Shown here in pieces: positions 25,462 to 34,341 of a stretch of DNA of 64,000 nt (positions are counted from its first letter, which is position 1; every line of letters starts with the position of its first letter). This DNA comes from CAZFLM01 sp964519955 (lineage in GTDB: Bacteria > Armatimonadota > Chthonomonadetes > Chthonomonadales > CAJBBX01). The stretch is taken from positions 1-64,000 of the forward strand of contig CAZFLM010000029.1 in the NCBI GenBank assembly GCA_964519955.1. The letters run 5' to 3'. The notes under the pieces were generated by a model, which had not been told where the DNA came from, made no database searches, and saw only the letters and a list, made by a program, of their open reading frames with translations. Position numbers and translations under genes: made by a program.

Positions 25462-26420
25462 GGACGGGTGCCCTCCTTGAGGCGGTAGACGCGAATGGCG
25501 TTGTCGTGGAACAGCTTGCGGCGGTCGGCCTCGGGCCAGTCGGCGACGATGTGCTGCGCGGCCTGGAGCCAGCGCCTCAGGCTCGACTTCAGCGTGCAGA
25601 CGGGCCAGTCGCTTGCCCAGACGATGCGGTCGCGGCCGAACGCCTGGGCGCAGTGCAGAATGGCCGGCGCCAGGTCGTCCGGGGTCCACACGTCCGGCCT
25701 GGCGCTCGCCACGATGCCGCTGATCTTGCAGACGATGTTGGGGCGCTTCGCGACGGCGTCGATGCCGCGCTTCCAGTCGGACAGGTCGGCGGCCTGCACG
25801 TTGGCGTTGCCGCAGTGGTCCAGTACGAATCGGGTGTCCTTGCAGAGGTCGCAGAGCTCCGCGGCGTCCTCGAGCGCGTCGGCGGGGATGCAGATGTCGA
25901 ACACCAGGTCGCGCTTGCCGAGTTCGCGGATGCCTCGCACGAAGTCGTCCTTGAGGCACGTGCCGCGGGGCGTCTCGGCGCTGTGCAGCACCTGGCGGAG
26001 CCCCTTCACGGCCTTCTCGCCGCGGAACCGGTCGAGGTAGGCGGCGAAGGCCGGATCGGCGGGCCGGCCGCCGATCACCGCGCCGAGCAGGCCGGAGCCG
26101 CGCTGCTTGCACAGGCCGATGACGTGCTCTGCCTCCGCGGAGTGCTGCTCGGGCTGGACGTCGACCTCCATGTAGACGGTGCCGGCGATGTTGAGGCCGT
26201 CGGTCTCGCGGCGGTACTCGGAGAGCGCGTGGCGCCCGGCCAGCGGCCCATCGGCCGGCAGCCACGGCGGGCGTACGTGGTCGAGGTCCCAGAGGTGCTG
26301 GTGCGTATCGATGACGGGAAGCACGGGCTTCTCCGGCGATGCGCTCGCCAGCGCGGGCGCTCCGAGAGCCGCCGCGATCGTGGCGATCGCCTCGCGTCTG
26401 CCGACAACGTGGCTGGACAT
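25458..26420 (-). CDS. Tat-exported amidohydrolase (amidohydrolase_2 family, lactonase-like)
   Basis: TIM-barrel metal hydrolase related to L-fuconolactonase and sulfomuconolactonase. It has a Tat-like leader (VVGRREAIATIAAALGAPALASA), HxH in DTHQHLW, metal His in LDHCGN and the final Asp in ASDWPVC. The start at 26420 (MSSHVVG) places the twin arginines near the N-terminus; an in-frame start at 26468 adds a longer Arg-rich leader. It is the first gene of a tightly overlapping set with the deacetylase and Nudix genes. Hydrolysis of a sugar lactone is likely but not proven by the residues seen. Confidence 0.75.
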   Translation of the reverse strand: MSSHVVGRREAIATIAAALGAPALASASPEKPVLPVIDTHQHLWDLDHVRPPWLPADGPLAGRHALSEYRRETDGLNIAGTVYMEVDVQPEQHSAEAEHVIGLCKQRGSGLLGAVIGGRPADPAFAAYLDRFRGEKAVKGLRQVLHSAETPRGTCLKDDFVRGIRELGKRDLVFDICIPADALEDAAELCDLCKDTRFVLDHCGNANVQAADLSDWKRGIDAVAKRPNIVCKISGIVASARPDVWTPDDLAPAILHCAQAFGRDRIVWASDWPVCTLKSSLRRWLQAAQHIVADWPEADRRKLFHDNAIRVYRLKEGTRP

Positions 26421-26475
26421 GCCGCAGTGTAACGCGCGGACGGGTCGGCGGTCAAGGCAATGCCGCAAATCGCCC

Positions 26476-26505
26476 TTGCATCGGCGCGCCGGGCTGTGCT
26501 AGAAT
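26476..26505 (+). promoter_or_regulatory. promoter of the tRNA-Ala gene
   Basis: TTGCAT at 26476-26481 and TAGAAT at 26500-26505 with 18-base spacing, plus an extended -10 TG at 26497-26498. Initiation would be about seven bases before the mature tRNA end. Confidence 0.65.
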
Positions 26506-26518
26506 ACAACCTCTGTGT

Positions 26519-26594
26519 GGGGCTGTGGCTCAGCTGGGAGAGCGCCTCGTTCGCAACGAGGAGGTCGGGGGTTCGAATCCCCCCAGCTCCACCA
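26519..26594 (+). tRNA. tRNA-Ala (anticodon CGC)
   Basis: Cloverleaf is complete: acceptor GGGGCTG pairs with CAGCTCC, D-stem GCTC/GAGC, anticodon stem CCTCG/CGAGG with loop TTCGCAA, and T-stem GGGGG/CCCCC with loop TTCGAAT. The discriminator A and CCA end are encoded. Anticodon CGC reads GCG, a common Ala codon in this high-G+C DNA. Confidence 0.97.
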
Positions 26595-26612
26595 AACTTC
26601 CCCTTCGTTCCT

Positions 26613-29600
26613 CTACTCCTCGACGATCACCCGGAAGCCCGTGTCCATGACCGGCTGGTAGTCGGCGTACGGCACTCGGTAGCTGCTGGTGCACTCGAAC
26701 GGGCGCACCCACCACGAGCCCCCACGTACTGCGCGCTCCCCTCCGGCGCGCACGTCGTTCCGCCCGTCCGCGTCGTCGTATGGGTAGGGCCGGTAGAGCG
26801 AGCGCGTCCACTCCGCCACGTTGCCGTGCATGTCGAAGAGCCCCCAGGCGTTGGCGCGATACGAACCGGGCTTCGCTGCGAGTTGGTGTCCATCGTTGTG
26901 CGCGGCGTCCTTCGGGATCCAGTCGTCGTAGCGGTTCGGGTTCCGCATGGTGCGGATCGAGTGGTAGTCGTTGTCCGACGTGTCCGCCGCGAACAGGCTC
27001 AGGCTCTTGTCGCCCAGGTTCGCGAACGGCGTGTAGTCCGCGTCCATCGGGCCGAACGAGAACGCCTCCGCGGAGCCGGCCCGGCAGGCCCATTCCCACT
27101 GCGCTTCGGTCGGGAGCGTCACTCTCTTGCCTGTCTTCCGGCTGAGCCACTCGCAGAACGCCATCGCCTCGCGCCACGAGACGCGGCACACCGGCTGGTC
27201 CGGCTCGTTGAGCGACCAGGGGCGCTGGCCGAACTGGTAGGCGAGTGCGTCCGCCACGCGGCTATCGTGCGTGGCATCGAAGGCGCGGTACTGCCCGTTC
27301 GTCACCTCGAAGCGCGCCACCCAGAACGCCTTGCCGATCCGCACGCGGCTGATCGGGCGCTCGTCGTCGTGGCCGGACGTGGAGCCCATGGCGAACTCCC
27401 CTGCCGGGACGCGCACCAGGACGATACGCTGGCCGCCGCCCAGGTCGAGGGCCATCTCGCCGCCGTCGCCCTGCATCGCCTTCGCCGCGGCCGCGTCGAA
27501 CGGCCAGTCCGGCACGATGGGCACGGCCGGCGGGGCGCCTTCGCTCGGGGCGGGCGCGGGCGGAGGCGAGGGGACAGCCGCAGCGGGCCAGCGGTCGGGC
27601 GCCGGGGCCTCGTGGTTCTCGTCGACGTTGGCGTACTTCAGGCGCAGCTCACGCCGCCGCTCCTCCGACTGAACGATGCCCGGCCCCACGATGGACGACC
27701 ACGAGCCGTGGTAGGGGCGGTTCATGTCGTGCCACGTCACGAGCCGATCCCAGGAGTCTGCATCGAGCTTGACACCGTGGTGCCCCTTGCGGAGCATCTT
27801 TCCGAGTTCGGTGGAGGAGCAGTGGAACTCCATCGGCGCGAGCACGTGGTAGTCGCCCTCGATCCCGTTGTTCCGCACGAACGGGAACAGGTTGGCGTAG
27901 GCCGTCGAGAAGCGCCCGGCGTTGCCGCCGCCATTGCCGGCGAACTGGCTCGACCAGTCGTTGAGGCGGATTCCACCGCGAAGATCCGGCGATGCCTTGC
28001 GCGGCTGGTGGCATCCGACGCAGTGACGGTCGAGGACGGGCTGCACCTCGCGCTCGAAGCTGAAGCCGGCTACCTGCGGGCGCCACGGGCGGATGTCCGC
28101 GGGCGCGCGGGCCGCGAGGCGTGCGGCGGCGCCGGAAGGGGCTCGCCCCTGGCCCTCGTGGCAGCCCACGCACGACAGCGTCTCGCCGGGGCGCGCCGTG
28201 AGCCAGCTCCGCATCAGCGCCAGGGCCTGCCCCTTCTCGTCGAGCGGCTGGATCGCGAGCGGGACATTGGCGGGCACGCGGAACACGGCCGAGCCATCCG
28301 CCTCCACTGGCACGGTGCCAAGGACGCGGTGGATGTCCCACGGCCCGTCCATCCCGATGGCGCCGTAGAGCCCCCCGACGCCTCGGTAGCCGAACGTGTA
28401 GGAGAAGAGCCGCAGCGACTTCACCGTGCCGCGCGGGATGCCCTTCAGGCCCGGGCCCTGGTAGATGTCCTGCAGGAGCACCGTCGCGTCGCGCCGATTC
28501 GGGTCGATTCGGTCCGGGATGGCGGGCGGAGCGGGGCGGCGCAGCAGCGCGTTGGGCTCCAGAAGCGCGCAGCCGGGCTCGGAGGCGATCTCCATCAGGT
28601 TGTCGTGCTTGTCGATGAGGTAGATGCCCCACGGCTCGTTCGGCGCAGGCTGGCACGAGACCAGGTACACGCGGTCGTTGATGGGATGGGGATGCACGAA
28701 GATGGGCCAGAACGCGTCCATGTGGTCGTAGATGCGCGCCTGCACGGGCCGCCCCACGCCGGAGAGGTTGCGCACGACGCCGGAGCCCTCCGAGCGGCCC
28801 TTGTCGGCGTCGAGCAGGACCAACTCGCCGACGCGCGCGACGCCGTGGTGCCCGGTGGAGATGCCCAGGACCTGGGTCGGCTTGCCTGGCACGGGCTGGG
28901 CGTAGAAGAACGCGCTCGGCCAGTAGGAGTTGCTGCCGTAGAACTCGCGCTGGTTGGTCCCGTCCGGGTTCATGGTGAAGAGCAGGCGCGTGTTCGAGTG
29001 CGGCGTATCGGTGTACTCCCAGCGCTGGTAGAGCACGCTGCCGTCCGCCATCACGCGCGGTGTCCAGTTGTGCTCCTGGTCGAAGCAGAGCTGGCTCACC
29101 GTGCCGTTCGGGCTCAGGCGGAACACGTTGGCGACCGGGCTGGCCCCGGCGACGCAGGGCACCGCGACCATGCCGGCGGTCGAGGTGAAGAGGATGCCGC
29201 CGCCGGGCAGGTAGCAGGCGTCGTAGTTGTCCACGTCCGCGCCCATGTCCGGCGTGACCTGGCGCGGCGCGGAGCCATCGAGGCGGGCCTCGAACACGTG
29301 CCATCGGTCGTGGTCGTCGGTCGAGGAGTAGAGCAGGCGGTCGGCGGAGAAGCGCAGGCACAGGTCGCCGATGAAGCGGTCGCCTGCGAGGCGAAGAACG
29401 GTCTCTACCGGTTCTCGACCGTGAATCGACAACCGTACCACCTGGTTGTCGTATCCGTGGCGCGGCAGATCCGCGTTGCTGTTGAAGTTGGCGGGCAGGC
29501 CCATGTTGTTGGGGGAGCGCCGAACGGCCAGCACGTGGTCGAAGTCGAGCGCCGGGTCGCGCAGCAGGATGTCGCGCTGCAGGGCGACCATGGCACGCGC

Positions 29601-30542
29601 CTGGCGCAGGGCGTCCGCATCGCCGGCCGTCACCTTCGCGGCCAGGTCGCCGGGCTTCTCGGGGAGTGCCGCCAGCTTCGCGCGCAGATCCTGAAGGTCC
29701 GGATAGCGGCCCGGCGCAAGGGCGGCCAGCTCGTCCAGTGACAGGCGCAGCGTGCGCTTGTTGACGAACGCGAGCCGGCGCGCGAGGGTGGCGCGTTCGT
29801 GCTCGGCGAGGGCCTTCTCGGCCTCGGCACGGAGCGCGGGGGCGTCGAGGTCCGAGACCAGCAGGCGTCGGCTGAGCGGCGCCAGCCCCGGCATGGCCCG
29901 GTCCGCGGCCGCGGTGAGCGTCGGGTCGGCCATGGCGTCCGGGGGCACGGTGCTGACGGTGAATCGGACGTGTACGTTCGTGCCCGCGCCGTCGTCGATG
30001 CCGGCCCAGGCGTGGAACGCGCGGTACGGCTTGTGCAGGCGGAAGTGCAGGAGGCTGTCGGCGTGGGCCCAATAACCGAAGGCCATCGGCTTCCCGCCGA
30101 GACGCAGGGGCGCGCCGGCGACGTTCTTGTCGACCAGCAGCGTGCCCCAACCGACGCGGGAGTCCGTCGGCTTGAGGTCGGTCAGGCGGGTCGTCGAGCC
30201 ATCCGCCGCGATCAGCACCGGCTCGCCCCAGGTCGACTGGCCGTAGTCGTAGGTCGGTGCGCTCTCGACCGTCAGGTACAGGTCCGTCTGGCCCGTCAGG
30301 TCGATGGCCATCTCGACGGGCTGCATGCCGCCGCGCATCACTTCCGTGGTAACCGGCGCGGGCTTGCCGTCGAGCGCCTTGCGCAGCCTCGCGCGGCCGT
30401 CGACGATAGCCTGGACCCACGCGTCGAGCGGCGGTGAGGCGGTCTGGCCGGCCCGGGGGCTCTTCGGTGGCGCAATGGCGACCGCGGCCAGTCCCACGGT
30501 GACGGCGAGCATGACGAGCGCGGGCAGAAGCGTACGGCGCAT
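26613..30542 (-). CDS. secreted multidomain protein: NPCBM-like, propeller, two c-type heme sites, FGE-like domain
   Basis: 1,309 residues with a signal peptide (LLPALVMLAVTVGLAAVA). Order: NPCBM-like sugar-binding sandwich (about 80-200, FGYWAHADSLLHFRL, AWAGIDDGAG); helical linker; propeller of the hydrazine-synthase-alpha type (about 380-780, HNWTPRVMADGSVLYQRWEY); two CVGCH heme sites near 790 and 840; Pro-rich linker; and a formylglycine-generating-enzyme-like domain (about 1030-1309, VRVPAGEFAMGS, PTEAQWEWACRAG, DMHGNVAEWTR). In the last domain only one of the two catalytic Cys is kept (SWWVRPFECTSSYR), so formylglycine formation is doubtful. Likely periplasmic and redox-linked, with the FGE fold used for binding. 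Only 18 bases separate its 3' end from the tRNA. Confidence 0.8.
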   Translation of the reverse strand: MRRTLLPALVMLAVTVGLAAVAIAPPKSPRAGQTASPPLDAWVQAIVDGRARLRKALDGKPAPVTTEVMRGGMQPVEMAIDLTGQTDLYLTVESAPTYDYGQSTWGEPVLIAADGSTTRLTDLKPTDSRVGWGTLLVDKNVAGAPLRLGGKPMAFGYWAHADSLLHFRLHKPYRAFHAWAGIDDGAGTNVHVRFTVSTVPPDAMADPTLTAAADRAMPGLAPLSRRLLVSDLDAPALRAEAEKALAEHERATLARRLAFVNKRTLRLSLDELAALAPGRYPDLQDLRAKLAALPEKPGDLAAKVTAGDADALRQARAMVALQRDILLRDPALDFDHVLAVRRSPNNMGLPANFNSNADLPRHGYDNQVVRLSIHGREPVETVLRLAGDRFIGDLCLRFSADRLLYSSTDDHDRWHVFEARLDGSAPRQVTPDMGADVDNYDACYLPGGGILFTSTAGMVAVPCVAGASPVANVFRLSPNGTVSQLCFDQEHNWTPRVMADGSVLYQRWEYTDTPHSNTRLLFTMNPDGTNQREFYGSNSYWPSAFFYAQPVPGKPTQVLGISTGHHGVARVGELVLLDADKGRSEGSGVVRNLSGVGRPVQARIYDHMDAFWPIFVHPHPINDRVYLVSCQPAPNEPWGIYLIDKHDNLMEIASEPGCALLEPNALLRRPAPPAIPDRIDPNRRDATVLLQDIYQGPGLKGIPRGTVKSLRLFSYTFGYRGVGGLYGAIGMDGPWDIHRVLGTVPVEADGSAVFRVPANVPLAIQPLDEKGQALALMRSWLTARPGETLSCVGCHEGQGRAPSGAAARLAARAPADIRPWRPQVAGFSFEREVQPVLDRHCVGCHQPRKASPDLRGGIRLNDWSSQFAGNGGGNAGRFSTAYANLFPFVRNNGIEGDYHVLAPMEFHCSSTELGKMLRKGHHGVKLDADSWDRLVTWHDMNRPYHGSWSSIVGPGIVQSEERRRELRLKYANVDENHEAPAPDRWPAAAVPSPPPAPAPSEGAPPAVPIVPDWPFDAAAAKAMQGDGGEMALDLGGGQRIVLVRVPAGEFAMGSTSGHDDERPISRVRIGKAFWVARFEVTNGQYRAFDATHDSRVADALAYQFGQRPWSLNEPDQPVCRVSWREAMAFCEWLSRKTGKRVTLPTEAQWEWACRAGSAEAFSFGPMDADYTPFANLGDKSLSLFAADTSDNDYHSIRTMRNPNRYDDWIPKDAAHNDGHQLAAKPGSYRANAWGLFDMHGNVAEWTRSLYRPYPYDDADGRNDVRAGGERAVRGGSWWVRPFECTSSYRVPYADYQPVMDTGFRVIVEE

Positions 30543-30670
30543 GCGGTGGGCCTCCTGGTCGGCAGCCGGCGGGGTTCGGCGCAGGCCTGTTCACCGGCCG
30601 GGAAGGGGGTTCCTTCCGCGGGGCGGGTACGATACCGTCGAACCGCATGCCGCAGCGAGGAGTGCCCACC

Positions 30671-31141
30671 ATGTTGGACGCCGTGACCATCGAGCGAGCC
30701 GAACCAACCGATGCCGCGGCGATCCTCGCGATCCAGCGAGCCGCCTATGCGTCCGAGGCTGCGCTGTACGCGTCGCCGGACATCCCGCCGCTCCGCCAGA
30801 CGATCGAGGACCTCGTGGGGGAGTTCGAGATCTGCGTCATCCTGAAGGCGGCGCTCGGAGGAGAGATCGTGGGCTCGGTGCGGGCGCGCGAGGTCGACGG
30901 CACGGTCCACATCGGCCGCCTGATCGTTCGCCCTGAGATGCAACGCCAGGGCATCGGGACGGCACTCCTGCGCGCCATCGAGGCGTCCTTCCCCGCCGCC
31001 CGGCGCTTCGAGCTGTTCACGGGGCATCTGAGCCACGGCAACATCGCGCTGTACAGCCGCCTGGGGTACCGCGAGTCTCGGCGCGAGGTGGTCGACGAGC
31101 GTCTGACGCTGGTGTTCCTGGAGAAGGCCGCCGGCGCCTAG
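30671..31141 (+). CDS. GNAT-family N-acetyltransferase
   Basis: Small acetyl-CoA-dependent transferase; acceptor unknown. The acetyl-CoA loop is RLIVRPEMQRQGIGTALL, and the C-terminal NIALYSRLGYRE is the standard last motif. The start at 30671 is preceded by AGGAG; the ATG at 30647 adds eight unlikely residues. The gene is divergent from the giant secreted-protein gene and convergent with the zinc-module gene downstream. Confidence 0.85.
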   Translation: MLDAVTIERAEPTDAAAILAIQRAAYASEAALYASPDIPPLRQTIEDLVGEFEICVILKAALGGEIVGSVRAREVDGTVHIGRLIVRPEMQRQGIGTALLRAIEASFPAARRFELFTGHLSHGNIALYSRLGYRESRREVVDERLTLVFLEKAAGA

Positions 31142-31154
31142 ACTGCGCCGAACC

Positions 31155-32363
31155 TCAGTCCCTCGCCCACACGTCCGTCCTGGCGCCGCGCGAGCAGAGC
31201 ATCCCCTCCCGCTGCACCTGCTCGTAGATCGCGGTGACGCCGCCCGCGTCGAGCCACATCGCCCGGCAGTGCGCGCAGATGTAGGCGGTGATAGGTTCCT
31301 GGCTGCCGAACTCGTGCGCGTGCATCTCGTAGCGGCAAGCGGGGCAGCGGAGGACGGATGCCGCGGGGGCCTCGGCCTCGTTCCCGGGTCTGTGGGCGTG
31401 CGATACGACCGCGGCATGGTGCTCATGGCCATGGCCCAGGTTCTGCAGGAAGCCGCGCAGCCCGTGGCCACCGCCCTGCTTTGCGGGCTCGGGCTTCGAC
31501 GGCGGCGCGGCGAGCGGGTCGTGGGCGGGCTGGGCGACGGCGTAGGGGCTGCCGGCCAGATGCTCGGCCTCCTCGCGCTCGCGGCGCGCCTTCTCCTGGT
31601 CGCGGATGGCCGATACGTCGCGCCTGAGCCGCGTGAACGCATCGTGATCGAGCTGAAGCAACACCGGCAGTCTGCCGTCCTCCATCCACACTCCGCCGCA
31701 TCCGGCACAGATCGAGAACCGCAGATCGTCCTCGGCCAGGTCGAGGAGCGGCAGGTGGCAGCGCACGCAACGCTTCGCCTCGCCGGCCGACTTGATGGCG
31801 GCGCCGCACGACCAGCACTGCGTGCTCGCCGGCGGGTTGGCCGCTTCGCAGGAGGGGCAGGTCGCGGAGACCAGGTACGAGACCGTCAGGCGGGGCTCCG
31901 GCGACGGGGGGGCCTCCGCCGCTTCTGCGTGCTCCTCGGCCTTGGTCTGGGCATGAGGAGCGGGCGCGGACACGACGGCGGTGGCCGTGGCCGGCGGGGC
32001 AGCCTGAGCGCGCATCGATCCGATGCGGACAGCGATGCGCTCGACGCCGCCGTCATCGAGCCAGACGCACCGGCAGGTGGAGCAGACGTGGGCGGGCAGG
32101 TCGGGCATCGTGGGGAAGTGGAAGGAACCGAGGAGTGCGTTGCAGTTGGGGCACGCCATCGCACCGGCGCACTCGGCGTCCGGCACGGTGCGCCGGAATA
32201 CCTCCGCGAGGTCGTCGAGCGAGACGGTCTTGTCACGGACGAGCCGGTTCAGCGCGTCGCAGTGGAGCCACAGACCGCCACACCGATGGCATCCGTTCAG
32301 TTGCTCCGACCCGAACTGGGATGCCGCAAGGTCGCAGCCGCATCGGGGACATTCCGTCGTCAT
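31155..32363 (-). CDS. protein with four zf-TFIIB modules, a zinc ribbon and a His-rich linker
   Basis: 402 residues, cytosolic. Modules: CPRCGC ... CHRCGGLWL (near 5-33), CPNCNA ... CSTCRCVWL (about 70-102), a short ribbon CPSCEA ... CWSCG, CVRCHL ... CAGCGGVWM, and CPACRY ... CAHCRAMWL near the C-terminus. Acidic or Ala-rich linkers join them, with a His-rich patch (GHGHEHH, VSHAH) before the last. Most zf-TFIIB proteins have one or two modules. Whether it binds nucleic acid or stores zinc is unknown. A good promoter (32457-32429) precedes it. Confidence 0.8.
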   Translation of the reverse strand: MTTECPRCGCDLAASQFGSEQLNGCHRCGGLWLHCDALNRLVRDKTVSLDDLAEVFRRTVPDAECAGAMACPNCNALLGSFHFPTMPDLPAHVCSTCRCVWLDDGGVERIAVRIGSMRAQAAPPATATAVVSAPAPHAQTKAEEHAEAAEAPPSPEPRLTVSYLVSATCPSCEAANPPASTQCWSCGAAIKSAGEAKRCVRCHLPLLDLAEDDLRFSICAGCGGVWMEDGRLPVLLQLDHDAFTRLRRDVSAIRDQEKARREREEAEHLAGSPYAVAQPAHDPLAAPPSKPEPAKQGGGHGLRGFLQNLGHGHEHHAAVVSHAHRPGNEAEAPAASVLRCPACRYEMHAHEFGSQEPITAYICAHCRAMWLDAGGVTAIYEQVQREGMLCSRGARTDVWARD

Positions 32364-32428
32364 CGTGGATCCCTCCGTGCAGAAGAAGGGCTTGCAGAGA
32401 TGACTGTCACCGCGCAACCAGTGATGTA

Positions 32429-32457
32429 GTATACGCCAGTCTGCGCTCGTCCGCAAG
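32429..32457 (-). promoter_or_regulatory. sigma70-type promoter for the zf-TFIIB gene
   Basis: On the minus strand TTGCGG (32457-32452) and TATACT (32434-32429) are 17 bases apart, about 65 bases before the ATG. The remaining 130 bases up to the next gene hold only a GAGAGGAGAG ribosome site for the SDR. Confidence 0.7.
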
Positions 32458-32591
32458 GGGGCCAATGCCGTCCACCCCCGCCGGCGCGCCACGGCAGGCC
32501 GGTGCGCCGCAAGCGTGCAGGGATCGGCGATCCGCCACCGAATAGTGCGCTGGCGACCCCTGCGATGGGGAGCCGCGAGAGGAGAGCTACG

Positions 32592-33392
32592 ATGGACTGC
32601 CGCCGCATCTTCGACCTCAGTGGGCAAGTGGCGGTCGTGACGGGCGGGGCGCGCGGGCTTGGGCGGGCCGCGGCGGAGGGGCTGGCGCAGTTCGGGTGCG
32701 ACGTCGCTGTGGTGGATCTGGCGGCGGAGAGCTGCGCGGCCACCGTTGAGGCGATCGGCGCGGTGGGTCGGACGGCGCGGGCCTACGGGTGCGACGTGGC
32801 AGACGAGCAAGCCGTGGAGCGGACCGTCGCCGATATCGCGCGGGACTTCGGGCGGATCGACATCCTGGTGAACATCGCCGGCATCACCGCGCGCATCCCG
32901 ACGGTTCGCATGCCGCCCGAGACCGTGCGCCGCCTGACCGAGGTGAACTACTACGGCACGTTCTGGATGTGCCAGGCTGTCGGCCGCGTGATGGTGGAGC
33001 AGGGGAGCGGGAACATCGTCAACATGTCGGCCCTGGGCGGCGGGTTCCTCGGCACCGGCCGGGGCAACGCGGCCTACTCGTCGACGAAGGGCGCGATCGC
33101 GTCGCTGACGCTGGAGCTGGCGTGCGAGTGGGCGGAGCGGGGCATCCGGGTGAACGCCATCGCGCCGTGCTGGTTCCAGACGGAGATGAACGCCACCAGT
33201 ATCTTCGCGAACAAGCACTTCATGGACCAGGTGATGACCAAGCTGCCCATGCGCCGCATCGGCCTGCCGCACGAACTGGTCGGGCCCATCGTGTTCCTGG
33301 CCAGCGAGGCGTCCTCGATGATCACCGGGCTCATCCTGCCGGTCGACGGCGGCGCGCACTCCACCTGTCCGATCGAGTGGCGCGAGGAGTAG
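32592..33392 (+). CDS. short-chain dehydrogenase/reductase (gluconate 5-dehydrogenase-like)
   Basis: NAD(P)-dependent alcohol or ketone oxidoreductase. Cofactor motif TGGARGLGRA, NIAG in place of NNAG, catalytic Ser in NMSALGGG and YSSTKGA for Tyr-x3-Lys; the PVDGG ending is typical. The ATG at 32592 follows GAGAGGAGAG. It heads a plus-strand sugar cluster (UlaG-like, isomerase, GH127, UroD-like), suggesting oxidation of a sugar or sugar acid, though the 170-base repeat-containing gap before the next gene may mean separate transcription. Confidence 0.82.
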   Translation: MDCRRIFDLSGQVAVVTGGARGLGRAAAEGLAQFGCDVAVVDLAAESCAATVEAIGAVGRTARAYGCDVADEQAVERTVADIARDFGRIDILVNIAGITARIPTVRMPPETVRRLTEVNYYGTFWMCQAVGRVMVEQGSGNIVNMSALGGGFLGTGRGNAAYSSTKGAIASLTLELACEWAERGIRVNAIAPCWFQTEMNATSIFANKHFMDQVMTKLPMRRIGLPHELVGPIVFLASEASSMITGLILPVDGGAHSTCPIEWREE

Positions 33393-33439
33393 GCGTCCGA
33401 CCAACTGGATCGAGAGGGCGACGCAACCGGCGTGTGCAG

Positions 33440-33488
33440 GCGAATGAATTCGCGCCTGAGAACGGCACGAAGTCCGCCTGCGCGGACT
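33440..33488 (+). repeat. two-hairpin repeat element
   Basis: Hairpin one GCGAAT-GA-ATTCGC (33440-33453) and hairpin two AGTCCGC-CTGC-GCGGACT (33471-33488), separated by GCCTGAGAACGGCACGA. This matches the pair in the 133-bp repeat near 22.7 kb, with paired changes that keep both stems. Confidence 0.75.
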
Positions 33489-33561
33489 CGATCAGCGCCG
33501 AACCGTAGTCAGTGGCACACAGCGCCGGGCAGCGCCCGGTGTCACCACTCAGGAGACAACC

Positions 33562-34341
33562 ATGTACGACTTGGCTGGGGAGATCCGTTCGGCGGAGGTG
33601 CCGGCGGGATCGGTGCGGATGTGGTGGCTCGGGCAGGCCGGGTTTGCGTTCAAGACGAGCGCCGGAGAGGTGGTCTACGTCGATCCGTACCTGTCGGACG
33701 CGGTCGAGCGCCTGCACGGGTTCAAGCGGCTGTCGCTCGCGCCCATCGCGGCGGAGGAGGTGGAGTGCGGCCTGGTCGTGCTGACCCACGAGCACACCGA
33801 CCACCTGGATCCTGACACCATTCCGGTGATCGCAGCGAAGAACCCGGAGTGCCGTTTTGCCGCACCGGCCGGCTGCGAGGACGAGCTGAAGGCGGCGGGA
33901 GTCTCTCGCGACCGGTGGCTGCTGCTGGAGCCGCGGCAGGACAAGCGCGTGGGCCATGTCGTCATCCACACCGCCCAGGCCGACCATGGCGACCTGGCGC
34001 CCACCGCGCTGGCGATCGTGCTCGACTTCGACGGCGTGCGGGTCTTCCTGTCGGGCGACACGTCGTGGCGCCCCGGCCTGTTCCAGCCGCTCTTCGACCT
34101 GGCGCCCGACGTGGTGCTGCCCTGCATCAATGGGGTCTTCGGCAACATGGGGCACATCGACGCGGCCATGCTGGTGCGGCAGGCGGTGCCGAGGTTCGCC
34201 ATCCCGTGCCACTTCTGGACATTCGCGGAGCAGGGCGGCGGCGATCCGGCCGGGTTCATGCACGCCTGCCTGCACTACGCCCCCGAGACGAAGGCGATGG
34301 TCCTCAGGCCCGGCGAGGGCTTCACGGTGGCGCACCCATGA
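33562..34341 (+). CDS. UlaG-like metallo-beta-lactamase-fold hydrolase
   Basis: Metal-dependent hydrolase of the group containing L-ascorbate-6-phosphate lactonase. WWLGQAGFAFKT opens the fold, LTHEHTDHLD is the H-x-H-x-D-H metal motif, QADHGD and LSGDTSWRP give further ligands, and PCHFWTFAEQ closes the site. Length 259 is shorter than E. coli UlaG. It likely opens a lactone or hydrolyses a phosphorylated sugar acid. The stop overlaps the next start (ATGA), tying it to the isomerase. Confidence 0.82.
   Translation: MYDLAGEIRSAEVPAGSVRMWWLGQAGFAFKTSAGEVVYVDPYLSDAVERLHGFKRLSLAPIAAEEVECGLVVLTHEHTDHLDPDTIPVIAAKNPECRFAAPAGCEDELKAAGVSRDRWLLLEPRQDKRVGHVVIHTAQADHGDLAPTALAIVLDFDGVRVFLSGDTSWRPGLFQPLFDLAPDVVLPCINGVFGNMGHIDAAMLVRQAVPRFAIPCHFWTFAEQGGGDPAGFMHACLHYAPETKAMVLRPGEGFTVAHP

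Noticed and set aside
26613..27450. Calling the C-terminal domain a working formylglycine-generating enzyme
   Set aside because: Only one of the two catalytic Cys is present in the SWWVRPFEC segment.
26460..29741. 1,093-codon plus-strand frame across the tRNA and the giant secreted-protein gene
   Set aside because: It includes the tRNA and is antisense to a gene with heme and FGE-like motifs; translated product is low-complexity.
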